NCBI GenBank assembly: GCA_963718375.1
Contig: CAVQZD010000007.1
Coordinates: 87,239-151,238 of the forward strand
Source: RBG-16-64-13 sp963718375
Lineage (GTDB): Bacteria; Actinomycetota; Thermoleophilia; RBG-16-64-13
DNA: 64,000 nt
Direction: 5' to 3'
Below, piece after piece: positions 16,508 to 25,149 of the stretch. The notes under the pieces are model-generated. The model ran no database searches. It was not told the origin of the DNA and was given only the letters and a program-made list of their open reading frames with translations. Numbering within the stretch: the stretch's first letter is position 1; each line of letters starts with the position of its first letter. The position numbers and the translations under genes are program-made.

Positions 16508-17134
16508 CTACTTGGAGTACAACTCGACGATGAGCGACTCTTGGATGGGGATGTCGATATCAGTCCGCTCAGGAAGATGCAGGACCTTACCCACCAAGTT
16601 GTCGTGATCGGCCTGCAGCCACGCAGGCACAGAGGCCGTCAGATCAGTGGCATCCGCCACGACGGCCTTGAGGCCCTCACTCTTCAGCACGGCCATGATC
16701 ACATCGTCGGGCTTGACGCGGTAGGAAGGGATGTTGACCCTCCTGCCATTTACGGTGAAGTGACCGTGGCGCACCAACTGCCTGGCCTGCCGGCGCGACG
16801 CGCCAAAGCCCAACCGGTACACCACGTTGTCCAGGCGGAGCTCGAGCAGCACCAGAAGGTTGCCGCCGGTCATGCCCGGCTGACGAGCAGCCTGAGTGTA
16901 GTAGTTGCGAAACTGCCTCTCGAGGACGCCGTAGTACCGGCGCGCCTTCTGCTTCTCACGCAACTGGTTGAGATATTCCGACTGCTTGCGACGACGACCC
17001 CGGCCGTGCTCTCCCGGAGGATAGGCCCTGCGATCGACGGCACACTTATCGGTCAGGCAACGCTCGCCCTTTAGTAGCAGCTTCTCGCCCTCACGACGGC
17101 ACTGTTTGCACTGTGGAGAAGTGTCTCTAGCCAT
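16508..17134 (-). CDS. rpsD: Ribosomal protein S4 (zinc-binding form)
   Basis: A 208-residue primary 16S rRNA binding protein and in many bacteria the translational repressor of this operon. Cys9, Cys12, Cys26 and Cys31 form the zinc knuckle of C+ S4. The S4 RNA-binding domain is visible as LRLDNVVYRLGFGASRRQARQLV and HFTVNGRRVNIPSYRV. It lies between rpsK and rpoA. Confidence 0.97.
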   Translation of the reverse strand: MARDTSPQCKQCRREGEKLLLKGERCLTDKCAVDRRAYPPGEHGRGRRRKQSEYLNQLREKQKARRYYGVLERQFRNYYTQAARQPGMTGGNLLVLLELRLDNVVYRLGFGASRRQARQLVRHGHFTVNGRRVNIPSYRVKPDDVIMAVLKSEGLKAVVADATDLTASVPAWLQADHDNLVGKVLHLPERTDIDIPIQESLIVELYSK

Positions 17135-17148
17135 GACTCTCTACCACC

Positions 17149-17556
17149 TCAGACCCTGCGCCGCTTCTTGGGACGGCAGCCGTTGTGAGGGATAGGAGTG
17201 ACATCCTTGACACTGGTGACATCGATGCCGGCAGCCTGCAGTGAGCGGATGGCGGTCTCGCGACCGCTGCCCGGACCCTTGACGAAGCAGTCGACCTTCT
17301 GCAGACCGTGCTCCATCGCCGCGCGGGCCGCCTTCTCGGCTGTGACCTGGGCGGCAAACGGCGTCGATTTGCGCGAGCCCTTGAAGCCAGCGGACCCGGC
17401 ACTCGCCCACGAGATCACGTTGCCCTCTTTGTCTGTGAGGGTCACGAGGGTGTTGTTGAACGACGTCTTGATGTAGGCGTTGCCTACAGCGATGCTCTTG
17501 CGTACCTTGCGACGCCGTCCACGTGTGGCGGCAGCAGTGCGTTTGGGTGCTGGCAT
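17149..17556 (-). CDS. rpsK: Ribosomal protein S11
   Basis: A 135-residue protein of the small-subunit platform. SFNNTLVTLTDKEGNVISWAS, GFKGSRKSTPFAAQ and the end DVTPIPHNGCRPKKRRRV are the family hallmarks. Order rpsM-rpsK-rpsD is standard. Confidence 0.97.
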   Translation of the reverse strand: MPAPKRTAAATRGRRRKVRKSIAVGNAYIKTSFNNTLVTLTDKEGNVISWASAGSAGFKGSRKSTPFAAQVTAEKAARAAMEHGLQKVDCFVKGPGSGRETAIRSLQAAGIDVTSVKDVTPIPHNGCRPKKRRRV

Positions 17557-17607
17557 ATCTCCTTGTCCTTCGTCCTTAGGTGTATCTGCGAGTCAGTGGC
17601 CCTACGG

Positions 17608-17985
17608 CTAGACCCGCACCTTCTTTTTCACGCCGACGGTCGGCTTATGGCCCTTGCGTACCCTGGCGTTCGTCTTGGTGCGCTGGCCACGGACGGGCAT
17701 GCCACGACGGTGGCGTATGCCGCGGTAACAACCTATCTCCATGAGGCGCTTGATGTTCTGCCCGCGTTCGCGCCGCAGATCACCTTCGACCATCACATTG
17801 TCTTCGATGTAGCTGCGCAGCCGCATCTCCTCGTCCTCAGTGAGATCCTTCACATGAGTGTTGGGGTCTATCTGCGCTGCGGCAAGGATCTTGTTGGATG
17901 TGGACCGGCCGATGCCGTACACATACGTCAGGCCGATCTCGACCCGCTTCTCCCTAGGTAGGGTGACACCCGCGATACGTGCCAT
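17608..17985 (-). CDS. rpsM: Ribosomal protein S13
   Basis: A 125-residue small-subunit head protein that contacts the P-site tRNA and L5. ARIAGVTLPREKRVEIGLTY, YGIG and RGMPVRGQRTKTNARVRKG are present. The frame is open for 34 codons upstream, but those overlap rpmJ in another frame; the ATG at 17985 is the family start. Confidence 0.97.
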   Translation of the reverse strand: MARIAGVTLPREKRVEIGLTYVYGIGRSTSNKILAAAQIDPNTHVKDLTEDEEMRLRSYIEDNVMVEGDLRRERGQNIKRLMEIGCYRGIRHRRGMPVRGQRTKTNARVRKGHKPTVGVKKKVRV

Positions 17986-18002
17986 ACTCTTCGGTAGCCT
18001 CC

Positions 18003-18116
18003 TTAACCCTGGCGCTGCTTGTGGCGCGGGTTCTCGCAAATCACCAGGACGACACCCCTGCGCCGCACTATCTTGCACTTCTCGCACATCGGTTTGACCG
18101 ACGCTCTGACTTTCAT
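18003..18116 (-). CDS. rpmJ: Ribosomal protein L36
   Basis: A 37-residue protein read directly from the sequence between infA and rpsM. It begins MKVRASVKPMCEKCKIV and ends CENPRHKQRQG. The three cysteines and one histidine (Cys11, Cys14, Cys27, His32) form the zinc ribbon of the C+ form. The stop is TAA at 18003. It is too short for most gene-finding cut-offs. Confidence 0.96.
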   Translation of the reverse strand: MKVRASVKPMCEKCKIVRRRGVVLVICENPRHKQRQG

Positions 18117-18130
18117 CCGACGCCCTCTCT

Positions 18131-18358
18131 CTACTTGAACCGGTACGTGATGCGACCTCGAGTCAGGTCGTAGGGTGACAATTCGACCTTGACTCGGTCC
18201 CCAGGCAGGATGCGGATGTAATTCATTCGCATCTTCCCGGAGATGTGGGCCAATATCTCCAGCTCGTTGTCCAGCTTCACCCTGAACATGGTGTTGGGCA
18301 AGGCCTCGATGACCTCACCCTCGAGCTCTATGGCATCTTCTTTAGGACACACAGTCAA
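18131..18358 (-). CDS. infA: Translation initiation factor IF-1
   Basis: A 75-residue OB-fold protein that blocks the A site during initiation. AIELEGEVIEALPNTMFRV, GKMRMNYIRILPGDRV and YDLTRGRITYRF are family segments. The start is TTG at 18358 or GTG at 18352; neither has a strong ribosome site. The N-terminus TVCPKED differs from the usual AKEEA. Order map-infA-rpmJ-rpsM is standard. Confidence 0.95.
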   Translation of the reverse strand: MTVCPKEDAIELEGEVIEALPNTMFRVKLDNELEILAHISGKMRMNYIRILPGDRVKVELSPYDLTRGRITYRFK

Positions 18359-18405
18359 CCCCGCCTGAATCGCGACCGCTTATGTTACCACAAGGCTCGT
18401 TCACT

Positions 18406-19167
18406 CTAGGCCGCCAGTGCTTTCGCAGAGGTAAGCGGTCGGGGACCCTCTTTGGTTATGGCCACCGTGTGCTCGAAATGGGCGGAGAGGCTCCCGTCCT
18501 TGGTGTAGATAGCCCAACCATCCGAACCGACCTTCACATCGTAGTCGCCCAGGTTGACCATCGGCTCTATGGCGATCACCATACCTTCGCGCAACTCCGG
18601 ACCTTGATGCGGCGGGCCGAAGTTCGGCACCTGAGGATCTTCGTGCATCTCGCGACCCACCCCGTGACCCACCATGGCCTCGACCACGGAGTATCCATAC
18701 GCTTCGGCATGAGTCTGCACGGCGTGAGAGACATCACCGATCCGGTTGCCGATCGTGCACTGCTCGATGCCCTTCCACAGCGCTTCCTCGGTGACTCGGA
18801 GCAGGTCCTGCGCCTCGGCGGAGATGGTGCCCACCGCGAAGGTGGTGGCAGCGTCGGCGATGTAGCCATCAATAGTGACCCCCACATCCACACCCAGGAT
18901 GTCGCCCTCGTTCAGGCATACCTTGCCTGGGATACCGTGTACCACCATGTCGTTAGGCGACGCGCAGATGGAAGCCGGAAAGCCCCGGTATCCTTTGAAC
19001 GTTGGCACGCCCCCACTAGACCTTATGAACTCTTCCGCCAACCTATCCAACTCTCCTGTCGTGACGCCCGGTCTCACTTCGCGGCCCATCAACTCCAGAC
19101 AACCTCGGACCACGGCCCCAGCTCGCGCCATCTTCCCGATCTCCGCTTGCGACTTCCTTATGATCAC
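18406..19167 (-). CDS. map: Methionine aminopeptidase, type I
   Basis: Removes N-terminal Met from new proteins. The 253-residue protein has the two-metal site: Asp in GDILGVDVGVTIDGYIADAA (two Asp), His in VGHGVGREMHEDP, Glu in AIEPMVN and Glu in FEHTVAIT. It has no N-terminal zinc extension, so it is the short bacterial type. It follows adk in the spc-type operon. Confidence 0.96.
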   Translation of the reverse strand: MIIRKSQAEIGKMARAGAVVRGCLELMGREVRPGVTTGELDRLAEEFIRSSGGVPTFKGYRGFPASICASPNDMVVHGIPGKVCLNEGDILGVDVGVTIDGYIADAATTFAVGTISAEAQDLLRVTEEALWKGIEQCTIGNRIGDVSHAVQTHAEAYGYSVVEAMVGHGVGREMHEDPQVPNFGPPHQGPELREGMVIAIEPMVNLGDYDVKVGSDGWAIYTKDGSLSAHFEHTVAITKEGPRPLTSAKALAA

Positions 19168-19203
19168 AGCTATTCGCTGCTAAGCCAGAGCACCCAGTGG
19201 CGC

Positions 19204-19866
19204 CTAGGCACCTGCGGGCCCTAGGGCGTCGGCTATGTCAGCGTAGGTCTTGTCCGCTTCCTTGCTGCCGTCTATGCGGACAACCACACCGGCCTCGTCG
19301 TAGTAGTCGATGAGCGGCTCGGTCTGCTTGCGGTAGACATCCAGCCGGTTCAGGACCGTGGCCTCGTTGTCGTCATCACGCTGATAAAGCTCGCCGCCGC
19401 ATCTGTCACACACGCCCTCGACCTTGGGCTTGTTGAAGTACATGTTGTACGGCGCCTGGCAGTCGCGGCACACGCGCCGCCCCGCCATCCGCTTGAGGAT
19501 GAGCTCCTCGTCGACGAGGAGCACGATCACCTTGCTCACAGCCCGACCGAGCCCCTCGAGCGCCTTGTCGAGCGCTTCGGCCTGCGGGATCGTCCGTGGA
19601 AAGCCGTCCATCAGGAAGCCCTTCTCCGTATCCGGCTCTTGAACGCGATCCTTCACGATGCCGATCACCACGCTGTCCGGGACCAGTTCACCTGCGTCCA
19701 TGAACCTCTTGGCCTCAAGCCCCATCTCCGTCTTGTTGGCCACCGCTCGGCGCAGGATGTCTCCCGTGGAGATGTGCGGCACGCCGTAGTCATCCACTAT
19801 GCGAGTGGCTTGCGTGCCCTTGCCGGCGCCGGGAGCTCCCAACAGGATGAGATTGAACTGGCTCAC
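19204..19866 (-). CDS. adk: Adenylate kinase (zinc-LID form)
   Basis: Interconverts ATP and AMP with two ADP. The P-loop is GAPGAGKGTQA at about residues 10-20, the AMP site has DGFPRTIPQAEALD, and the LID domain has CRDCQAPYN and VCDRCGG, four cysteines that bind zinc. Length 220 is the long form. It follows secY by about 37 bases, the usual order. Confidence 0.96.
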   Translation of the reverse strand: MSQFNLILLGAPGAGKGTQATRIVDDYGVPHISTGDILRRAVANKTEMGLEAKRFMDAGELVPDSVVIGIVKDRVQEPDTEKGFLMDGFPRTIPQAEALDKALEGLGRAVSKVIVLLVDEELILKRMAGRRVCRDCQAPYNMYFNKPKVEGVCDRCGGELYQRDDDNEATVLNRLDVYRKQTEPLIDYYDEAGVVVRIDGSKEADKTYADIADALGPAGA

Positions 19867-19903
19867 TTCGTATCGATCCTTTCTCTATTCCCTCGTCCGC
19901 GGA

Positions 19904-21151
19904 CTACTTGAGGAAGCCCTCATAGTGCCGCATGAGTAGCTGCGATTCCATCTGCTGCATCGTGTCGAGTGCCACACCGATGACGATCAGTATCGAGGTG
20001 CCACCGAAGTAGAAGTCTATGCCCAAGTACTTGATGAGCACGGTCGGCAGCAGCACGATGAACGCCAGGAAGAGGGCGCCGGGCAGGGTGATACGCGTCA
20101 GGACCCGATCGAGGTAAGCGGCTGTGGGACGCCCGGGTCTGATGCCGGGGACGAACCCACCATACTTCTTGAGGTTGTCCGCCTGGTCGATCGGGTTGAA
20201 TTGGACGGCCGTGTAGAAGTAGGTGAACAGCACGATCAGGGCCACCTCAGCCAATATGTACCACCACGAGCTGGGGCCGAAGATGCGGGCAAGACTCTGA
20301 GTCCAACCCCACGGTGTTATCCGCGCCATCGTGACAGGCAGCATGAGCACCGAGGACGCGAAAATCACCGGGATGACACCCGCCATGTTCACCTTAAGAG
20401 GCAGATATGTGCTTTGTCCGCCGTAGACCTTGCGGCCAACGACCCGCTTGGCGTACTGCACAGGGATGCGTCGCTGACCCTGCGTCACAAAGATGACGAA
20501 CACCACCACAGCCACAGAGATGACCGCCATGGCTACCCAGGTATAGACAGGCTCTTCGGTGAACAGCTTGTAGAGACCAGAGGGAAGCCTAGAAACGATC
20601 GAGGCAAAGATCATGAGCGAGATGCCGTTTCCTATGCCGTGCTGCGTGATGAGTTCGCCCAACCACATGACCATGACGGCGCCGACAGTCAGCGTCATCA
20701 CGACCAAGAAGCCGTTCAAGAACGTCAACCCGCCCACCTTGTCGAACGCGCCCTGTGACCGGAACAAGAACACGAAACCGAATGATTCGATGAGCGCCAG
20801 GCCCGCAGTGAAGTAGCGGGTGTACTGGTTCATCTTCTTCTGTCCGGCCGGGCCCTCCTTCATCAGGGCCTCCAAGCGGGTACTCACCATGGTGAGCAAC
20901 TGCATGATGATCGAAGCCGTGATGTAAGGCATGATGCCCAGGGCGAAGATGGCCATGTTCTGGAGGCCACCGCCGGCGAAGAGGTTGATGAAGTCAAGGA
21001 CTCCACCTTGGTCCCCGAAGTTGTCCTGGACAGTCACACCCGGAGACGGTATGAAGCAGCCAAGCCGGTAGAGCGCGATGATGAAAGCCGTGAACAGGAG
21101 CTTCTTGCGCAGCTCCGGCAACTTGACCGCATTAACGAGCGATTGCCACAT
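19904..21151 (-). CDS. secY: Preprotein translocase channel SecY
   Basis: The pore of the Sec export channel, 415 residues with ten hydrophobic spans. Family segments: LRKKLLFTAFIIALYRLGCFIPSPG, FALGIMPYITASIIMQL, NGISLMIFASIVSRLP and the cytoplasmic loop NPIDQADNLKKYGGFVPGIRPG. It works with SecE, encoded at 46755. It lies between rplO and adk. Confidence 0.97.
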   Translation of the reverse strand: MWQSLVNAVKLPELRKKLLFTAFIIALYRLGCFIPSPGVTVQDNFGDQGGVLDFINLFAGGGLQNMAIFALGIMPYITASIIMQLLTMVSTRLEALMKEGPAGQKKMNQYTRYFTAGLALIESFGFVFLFRSQGAFDKVGGLTFLNGFLVVMTLTVGAVMVMWLGELITQHGIGNGISLMIFASIVSRLPSGLYKLFTEEPVYTWVAMAVISVAVVVFVIFVTQGQRRIPVQYAKRVVGRKVYGGQSTYLPLKVNMAGVIPVIFASSVLMLPVTMARITPWGWTQSLARIFGPSSWWYILAEVALIVLFTYFYTAVQFNPIDQADNLKKYGGFVPGIRPGRPTAAYLDRVLTRITLPGALFLAFIVLLPTVLIKYLGIDFYFGGTSILIVIGVALDTMQQMESQLLMRHYEGFLK

Positions 21152-21194
21152 CAGTCACTCTCTCCTATTGTCTGCACGTCGCATTAACACGCGC

Positions 21195-21671
21195 CTAGAC
21201 TATGACTTCAGCCTTGCCACCCGCGGCCTCGATCTTGGCCAAGGCCGAGGCGCTGAAGCCATGGGCCTTGATGACCAGCGGCTGACTCAACTCTCCGTTG
21301 CCCAGGATCTTGACCCGCTCGCCGGCCTTCTTGATGATGCCCTTCTCGAGCAACGCCGCCGGCGATACCTCTTCGCCCTTGCCGAAGGCAGCCAGGCGCG
21401 CGAGGTTCACAGGCGTCATATAGGTACGAAACGGCCCGATAGGCATGGCGGTCTTGGCCAGAGGACCGCGCAACTTGGGCAGCCTCATGTGCAGAGGCAT
21501 CTGTCCACCCTCATAACGCGGCGATATCTGACCTCCCGACCGTGCCTTGGAGCCCTTGTGACCCCGTCCCGACGTCTTGCCCACGCCCGAACCCTGTCCG
21601 CGCCCCACACGCTTGCGCCCGCGCTTCGCGCCCGGGTCCGGCTTTAGGTTGTGCAGGAAGATGTCTCCCAT
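21195..21671 (-). CDS. rplO: Ribosomal protein L15
   Basis: A 158-residue late-assembly large-subunit protein. LKPDPGAKRGRKRVGRGQGS, GRGHKGSKARSGG and GGQMPLHMRLPKL are typical of the extended N-terminal half. It starts three bases from the rpmD stop and precedes secY. Confidence 0.96.
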   Translation of the reverse strand: MGDIFLHNLKPDPGAKRGRKRVGRGQGSGVGKTSGRGHKGSKARSGGQISPRYEGGQMPLHMRLPKLRGPLAKTAMPIGPFRTYMTPVNLARLAAFGKGEEVSPAALLEKGIIKKAGERVKILGNGELSQPLVIKAHGFSASALAKIEAAGGKAEVIV

Positions 21672-21673
21672 TT

Positions 21674-22210
21674 CTATTCCTTATCCTTACTCTCAGCCTT
21701 GGGTTTCGCCGCGGCCTTGGGCTTCGCTGCAGCGCCGGCCTTGGGCTTGGCGGCAGTCGTGGACTTCGCGGCGGTCGTGGACTTCTGCGCAGGCTTGGCG
21801 GTGCTCTTCGACGCGGTCGTCGACTTCGCAGGCGTCGACTTCGCCGCAGCGGATCCTGCCACCGCCGGTTTCGCCACAGTCTTGGCGGGCCCCGCGGATT
21901 TCGCAGCCGTCGTAGACTGTGCTGCAGGCTTCGCGGTGGCCTTCACGGCAGGCGGCTTCGGGGCTTTCGCCTCGAGCTTCGCATCCGACTCGCCTCGGAC
22001 CGTGAGCTTGGCCTTCGGAGCAGCTTGGTCTCTGACGTCTACTACCTCGACCTTGAGCATGTACTCAAGCTTGTGCACCATCCCGCGGATGGGCGGAGTG
22101 TCTTCGTGGTAGACGGTCTGGCCGAACCGGCTGATGCCAAGCGCATTCAACGTCGCCTTGTGATCCTTCTTGCGGTTGATCCGGCTCTTGAACTGAGTGA
22201 TCTTAAGCAT
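21674..22210 (-). CDS. rpmD: Ribosomal protein L30 with long basic tail
   Basis: The first 60 or so residues are a normal L30 (LKITQFKSRINRKKDHKATL, LGISRFGQTVYHEDTPPIRGMV). About 118 more residues follow, made almost wholly of Ala, Lys, Ser, Thr and Pro with repeated KSTTA and AAKPKA units, for a total of 178 against about 60 in most bacteria. The tail is basic and probably disordered, like histone H1-type tails. The neighbouring S5 has a similar tail. Confidence 0.93.
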   Translation of the reverse strand: MLKITQFKSRINRKKDHKATLNALGISRFGQTVYHEDTPPIRGMVHKLEYMLKVEVVDVRDQAAPKAKLTVRGESDAKLEAKAPKPPAVKATAKPAAQSTTAAKSAGPAKTVAKPAVAGSAAAKSTPAKSTTASKSTAKPAQKSTTAAKSTTAAKPKAGAAAKPKAAAKPKAESKDKE

Positions 22211-22219
22211 CTCTCACAC

Positions 22220-23062
22220 TCACTCTCCAGCCTCGGTCGCCTCGGCAGCCTTGTCCTCTGCAGCCGCGGCGTCACTCTTCGCAGGGGTCTGCTCTTCGAC
22301 AGTGGTCTGAGCCTCAGTCGCAACGACTTCCTCGGTCGCGACGACTTCCTCAGCGGCGACAGCTTCCTTGACCGAAGCGGTCTTCTCCTCTGCGGGCGCG
22401 GCTTTCTTCGCTGCCGGCTTGCGGGCCGGCTTTGCCGCTCCGGACTTGGCGTAACTGCCGCCGGCCTTAGACGCAGGCGCGGGCTTGGTTGCCCGGCTGG
22501 GAGCCGCGGCCGCCGGTGCCTCTTTTGGCGCCGTCGGCGCCGGCACGGCCGGCTTGGGCCGCTCGCCCAATACCTCGACGAGGGTCTTGCCCCGCTGCAT
22601 GGCGATGTCCTCGGGCCGACGCAGGGAGCGCAGCCCCTTTTCGGCCGCCCGCACCATATTGATCGGATTCGTGGTGCCCAGACACTTGGTGAGCACGTCG
22701 TGGACCCCGCCCAGTTCCAGCAGGGCGCGGACACCGCCGCCGGCTATGACCCCGGTACCGGCGGAAGCCGGCTTCAAGAGCACCCGCCCTGCGCCGTGAT
22801 GGCCCAGGACCTGGTGTGTGATGGTGCTGCCGTGCTTGGGCACGACGAACAAGTTCTTGCGGGCGTCGTCAATGGCCTTCTGGATGGCCAGAGGAACTTC
22901 CTTGGCCTTGCCATAGCCGATGCCTACCGTGCTCTCACCGTCGCCCACCGCTACGAGAGCGGTGAACGAGAAGCGCCGGCCGCCCTTGACGACTTTCGCC
23001 ACTCGGTTGATGTGTATCACGCTCTCCTGAAGGTTGAGCGTATCTGCCTTGATCTGTGCCAA
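22220..23062 (-). CDS. rpsE: Ribosomal protein S5 with long C-terminal tail
   Basis: Residues 1 to about 170 are a standard S5, with HINRVAKVVKGGRRFSFTALV, GIGYGKAKEVPLAIQKAID and AGTGVIAGGGVRALLE. The next 110 residues are an Ala-rich extension that is basic at first (residues about 171-225) and acidic at the end (EEVVATEEVVATEA). S5 is usually about 165 residues. The tail is probably disordered. Decoding-fidelity residues in the core look normal. Confidence 0.94.
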   Translation of the reverse strand: MAQIKADTLNLQESVIHINRVAKVVKGGRRFSFTALVAVGDGESTVGIGYGKAKEVPLAIQKAIDDARKNLFVVPKHGSTITHQVLGHHGAGRVLLKPASAGTGVIAGGGVRALLELGGVHDVLTKCLGTTNPINMVRAAEKGLRSLRRPEDIAMQRGKTLVEVLGERPKPAVPAPTAPKEAPAAAAPSRATKPAPASKAGGSYAKSGAAKPARKPAAKKAAPAEEKTASVKEAVAAEEVVATEEVVATEAQTTVEEQTPAKSDAAAAEDKAAEATEAGE

Positions 23063-23079
23063 AGTTCTGCCCCTCTCCC

Positions 23080-23436
23080 TCAGAAGTCCAAGCCACCCTG
23101 GCGGGCACCGTCCGCCAGGGCTTTTACTCTACCGTGGTATAGATACGGTCCTCTATCGAAGACTACTTGCGCGACACCCGCAGCCTTGGCTCGCTCAGCC
23201 AGCAACTCGCCGACCTTGGTCGCTTGGTCTTGTCTCGACAGACCTTTCTCAGTCACATGGACGCTGGCAGCGCTGGCCAGTGTGTGGCCCTTGCTGTCAT
23301 CGATTATCTGCGCCCAGATCGCCCGATTCGAACGGAATACCGACAAACGGGGGCGCTCGGCCGTGCCGCGCACCTTACTGCGGACCCTGAGGGCCCGCTG
23401 TTGTCGCGTCGCCTGATATCTACTCTTTGCGCTCAT
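23080..23436 (-). CDS. rplR: Ribosomal protein L18
   Basis: A 118-residue 5S rRNA-binding protein. RVRSKVRGTAERPRLSVFRS, AQIIDDSKGHTLASAA and FDRGPYLYHGRVKALADGAR are typical. A GTG four codons upstream is in frame, but the ATG at 23436 has GAGG seven bases before it and gives the usual start. Confidence 0.96.
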   Translation of the reverse strand: MSAKSRYQATRQQRALRVRSKVRGTAERPRLSVFRSNRAIWAQIIDDSKGHTLASAASVHVTEKGLSRQDQATKVGELLAERAKAAGVAQVVFDRGPYLYHGRVKALADGARQGGLDF

Positions 23437-23447
23437 TCTTATCCTCA

Positions 23448-23981
23448 CTACGCCCGCTTGCCGACCTTGCGCCGCACTACTTCACCTTCGTACCGGATCC
23501 CCTTGCCCTTGTAGGGCTCGGGCTTCCGGATGGAGCGGATCTCGGCAGCTATCTGGCCGACGCGCTGCTTGTCGATGCCCTTGACCACTATCTGAGTCGG
23601 CGCGGGCACCTCGAACTGGATGTTCTCAGGGGGCACGACCAACACTGGGTGTGAATAGCCCACAAGAATCTCCAGGTCTGAACCCTTCATGGAGGCCCTG
23701 TAGCCTACACCCTGTATCTCCAGCTTCTTCTCGAACCCGGCGGTCACACCCGTGACCATGTTGGAGATCAGGGAGCGAGTCAGCCCGTGAAGTGCCCGGT
23801 TGGTACCGGTGTCATCCGGACGCTCTACCGTCAGTACGTCGGCGTCCATCTTGAGCTGCATCTTGAGATGCACATTCATGGACAACGAGCCCTTAGGCCC
23901 CTTGACCGCTACATTGGTGCCGGCGATGCTCACGTCGACCCCACTCGGTATGTTTATTGGTGCTCTTCCTATACGTGACAT
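23448..23981 (-). CDS. rplF: Ribosomal protein L6
   Basis: A 177-residue two-domain large-subunit protein. SRIGRAPINIPSGV opens it and KPEPYKGKGIRYEGEVVRRKVGK closes it, the rRNA-binding end. Order rpsH-rplF-rplR is standard. Confidence 0.97.
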   Translation of the reverse strand: MSRIGRAPINIPSGVDVSIAGTNVAVKGPKGSLSMNVHLKMQLKMDADVLTVERPDDTGTNRALHGLTRSLISNMVTGVTAGFEKKLEIQGVGYRASMKGSDLEILVGYSHPVLVVPPENIQFEVPAPTQIVVKGIDKQRVGQIAAEIRSIRKPEPYKGKGIRYEGEVVRRKVGKRA

Positions 23982-23986
23982 AGCAA

Positions 23987-24385
23987 CTACCAGACGAAAC
24001 AGATGACTTCGCCGCCAACACCTAGCTTCTGTGCCTCCCTAGCAGTCATCAGTCCACGCGAGGTGGAGATGACAGCCGTGCCCAGTCCTCCAAGGACCTT
24101 GGGGAGGTTGTCCTTCTTAGCATAGATGCGGCGACCCGGCTTGCTGACCCTCTTCACCTGCGAGATGACCCGCCGGCGACCGTCAGTGTACTTGAGTTCG
24201 ACCACCAACGTGTCGAAGGTGCCGTCGTTGACCACCGCGTAACCGGTGATATAGCCCTCGTCCCTTAGGACTCGGGCCAACTCCACCTTGAGGGTGGACG
24301 ACGGCATCTCTACCTGGGCATGGAGCGCTTTGTTAGCGTTCCGGACCCGGGTGAGCATGTCGGCGATGGGATCTGTGGTTGGCAT
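23987..24385 (-). CDS. rpsH: Ribosomal protein S8
   Basis: A 132-residue 16S rRNA-binding protein. TDPIADMLTRVRNANKALH opens it and STSRGLMTAREAQKLGVGGEVICFVW closes it. It follows rpsN by eight bases. Confidence 0.97.
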   Translation of the reverse strand: MPTTDPIADMLTRVRNANKALHAQVEMPSSTLKVELARVLRDEGYITGYAVVNDGTFDTLVVELKYTDGRRRVISQVKRVSKPGRRIYAKKDNLPKVLGGLGTAVISTSRGLMTAREAQKLGVGGEVICFVW

Positions 24386-24393
24386 GACCCCTC

Positions 24394-24579
24394 CTACCAG
24401 CTCGACTTGGTGACCCCAGGGATGAATCCCTGATGGGCTAGCTCACGAAGACAAATGCGGCACAGCCCGAACTTGCGGACATATCCGCGAGGCCGGCCAC
24501 AGCGAAAGCACCGGTTGTGAGTGCGGACGGCGTACTTCTGCGGTCGCCGTGCCTTTGCGATCATCGATTTCTTTGCCAT
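24394..24579 (-). CDS. rpsN: Ribosomal protein S14 type Z
   Basis: A 61-residue zinc-binding S14. The four ligands are in CFRCGRP and CRICLRELAHQG; the end FIPGVTKSSW is conserved. This is the short C+ form rather than the 100-residue one. Confidence 0.97.
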   Translation of the reverse strand: MAKKSMIAKARRPQKYAVRTHNRCFRCGRPRGYVRKFGLCRICLRELAHQGFIPGVTKSSW

Positions 24580-24598
24580 GCGCTGATGCTCCTATCCT

Positions 24599-25147
24599 TC
24601 AGCTCTCGCGGAAAGGCATGCCCATCAATCTGAGCAGCACCCGTCCCTCGTCATCCGTCTTGGCCGTCGTGGTGATGGCGATATCCATCCCTCTGATGCG
24701 ATCGATCTTGTCGTAGTCGATCTCCGGGAAGATGATCTGCTCCTTCACTCCTAAGTTGAAGTTGCCCCGGCCATCGAAGCCACTCGGGGACACCCCGCGA
24801 AAGTCGCGGATCCGCGGCAGCGCCACGCTTATCAGGCGATCCAACAGCTCATACATGCGCTCGCCGCGGAGGGTGACACGCAGACCCACGGGCATCCCCT
24901 CACGCAGCTTGAAGTTTGCTACCGACTTGCGAGCACGCCTCAGCTGAGCCTTCTGTCCCGTGATCTGCCCGAGTTGCACCGCAGCCTCTTCTAGGGACTT
25001 GGCGTCGGTCGTGCCCTCCCCGATGCCCATGTTCATGGTCACCTTGGTGACCTTAGGCACCTCCATGATGTTCTTATAGCCGAACTCCTCACGGAGAGCC
25101 GGAACGATCTCGCTCTGGTATTTCTCTTTTAGTCTAGGAACTGCCAT
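24599..25147 (-). CDS. rplE: Ribosomal protein L5
   Basis: A 182-residue 5S rRNA-binding protein that bridges to S13. PRLKEKYQSEIVPALREEF, PKVTKVTMNMG, FRGVSPSGFDGRGNFNLGVKEQ and DIAITTTAKTDDEGR are family segments. The frame is open upstream over rplX, but the ATG at 25147 is the family start and lies two bases after the rplX stop. Confidence 0.97.
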   Translation of the reverse strand: MAVPRLKEKYQSEIVPALREEFGYKNIMEVPKVTKVTMNMGIGEGTTDAKSLEEAAVQLGQITGQKAQLRRARKSVANFKLREGMPVGLRVTLRGERMYELLDRLISVALPRIRDFRGVSPSGFDGRGNFNLGVKEQIIFPEIDYDKIDRIRGMDIAITTTAKTDDEGRVLLRLMGMPFRES

Positions 25148-25149
25148 CA

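Noticed and set aside
21542..23416. A 624-residue plus-strand open frame over rplO, rpmD and rpsE
   Set aside because: It is antisense to three ribosomal-protein genes and is rich in Leu, Arg and Gly as expected from reading Ala/Lys-rich GC codons backwards.
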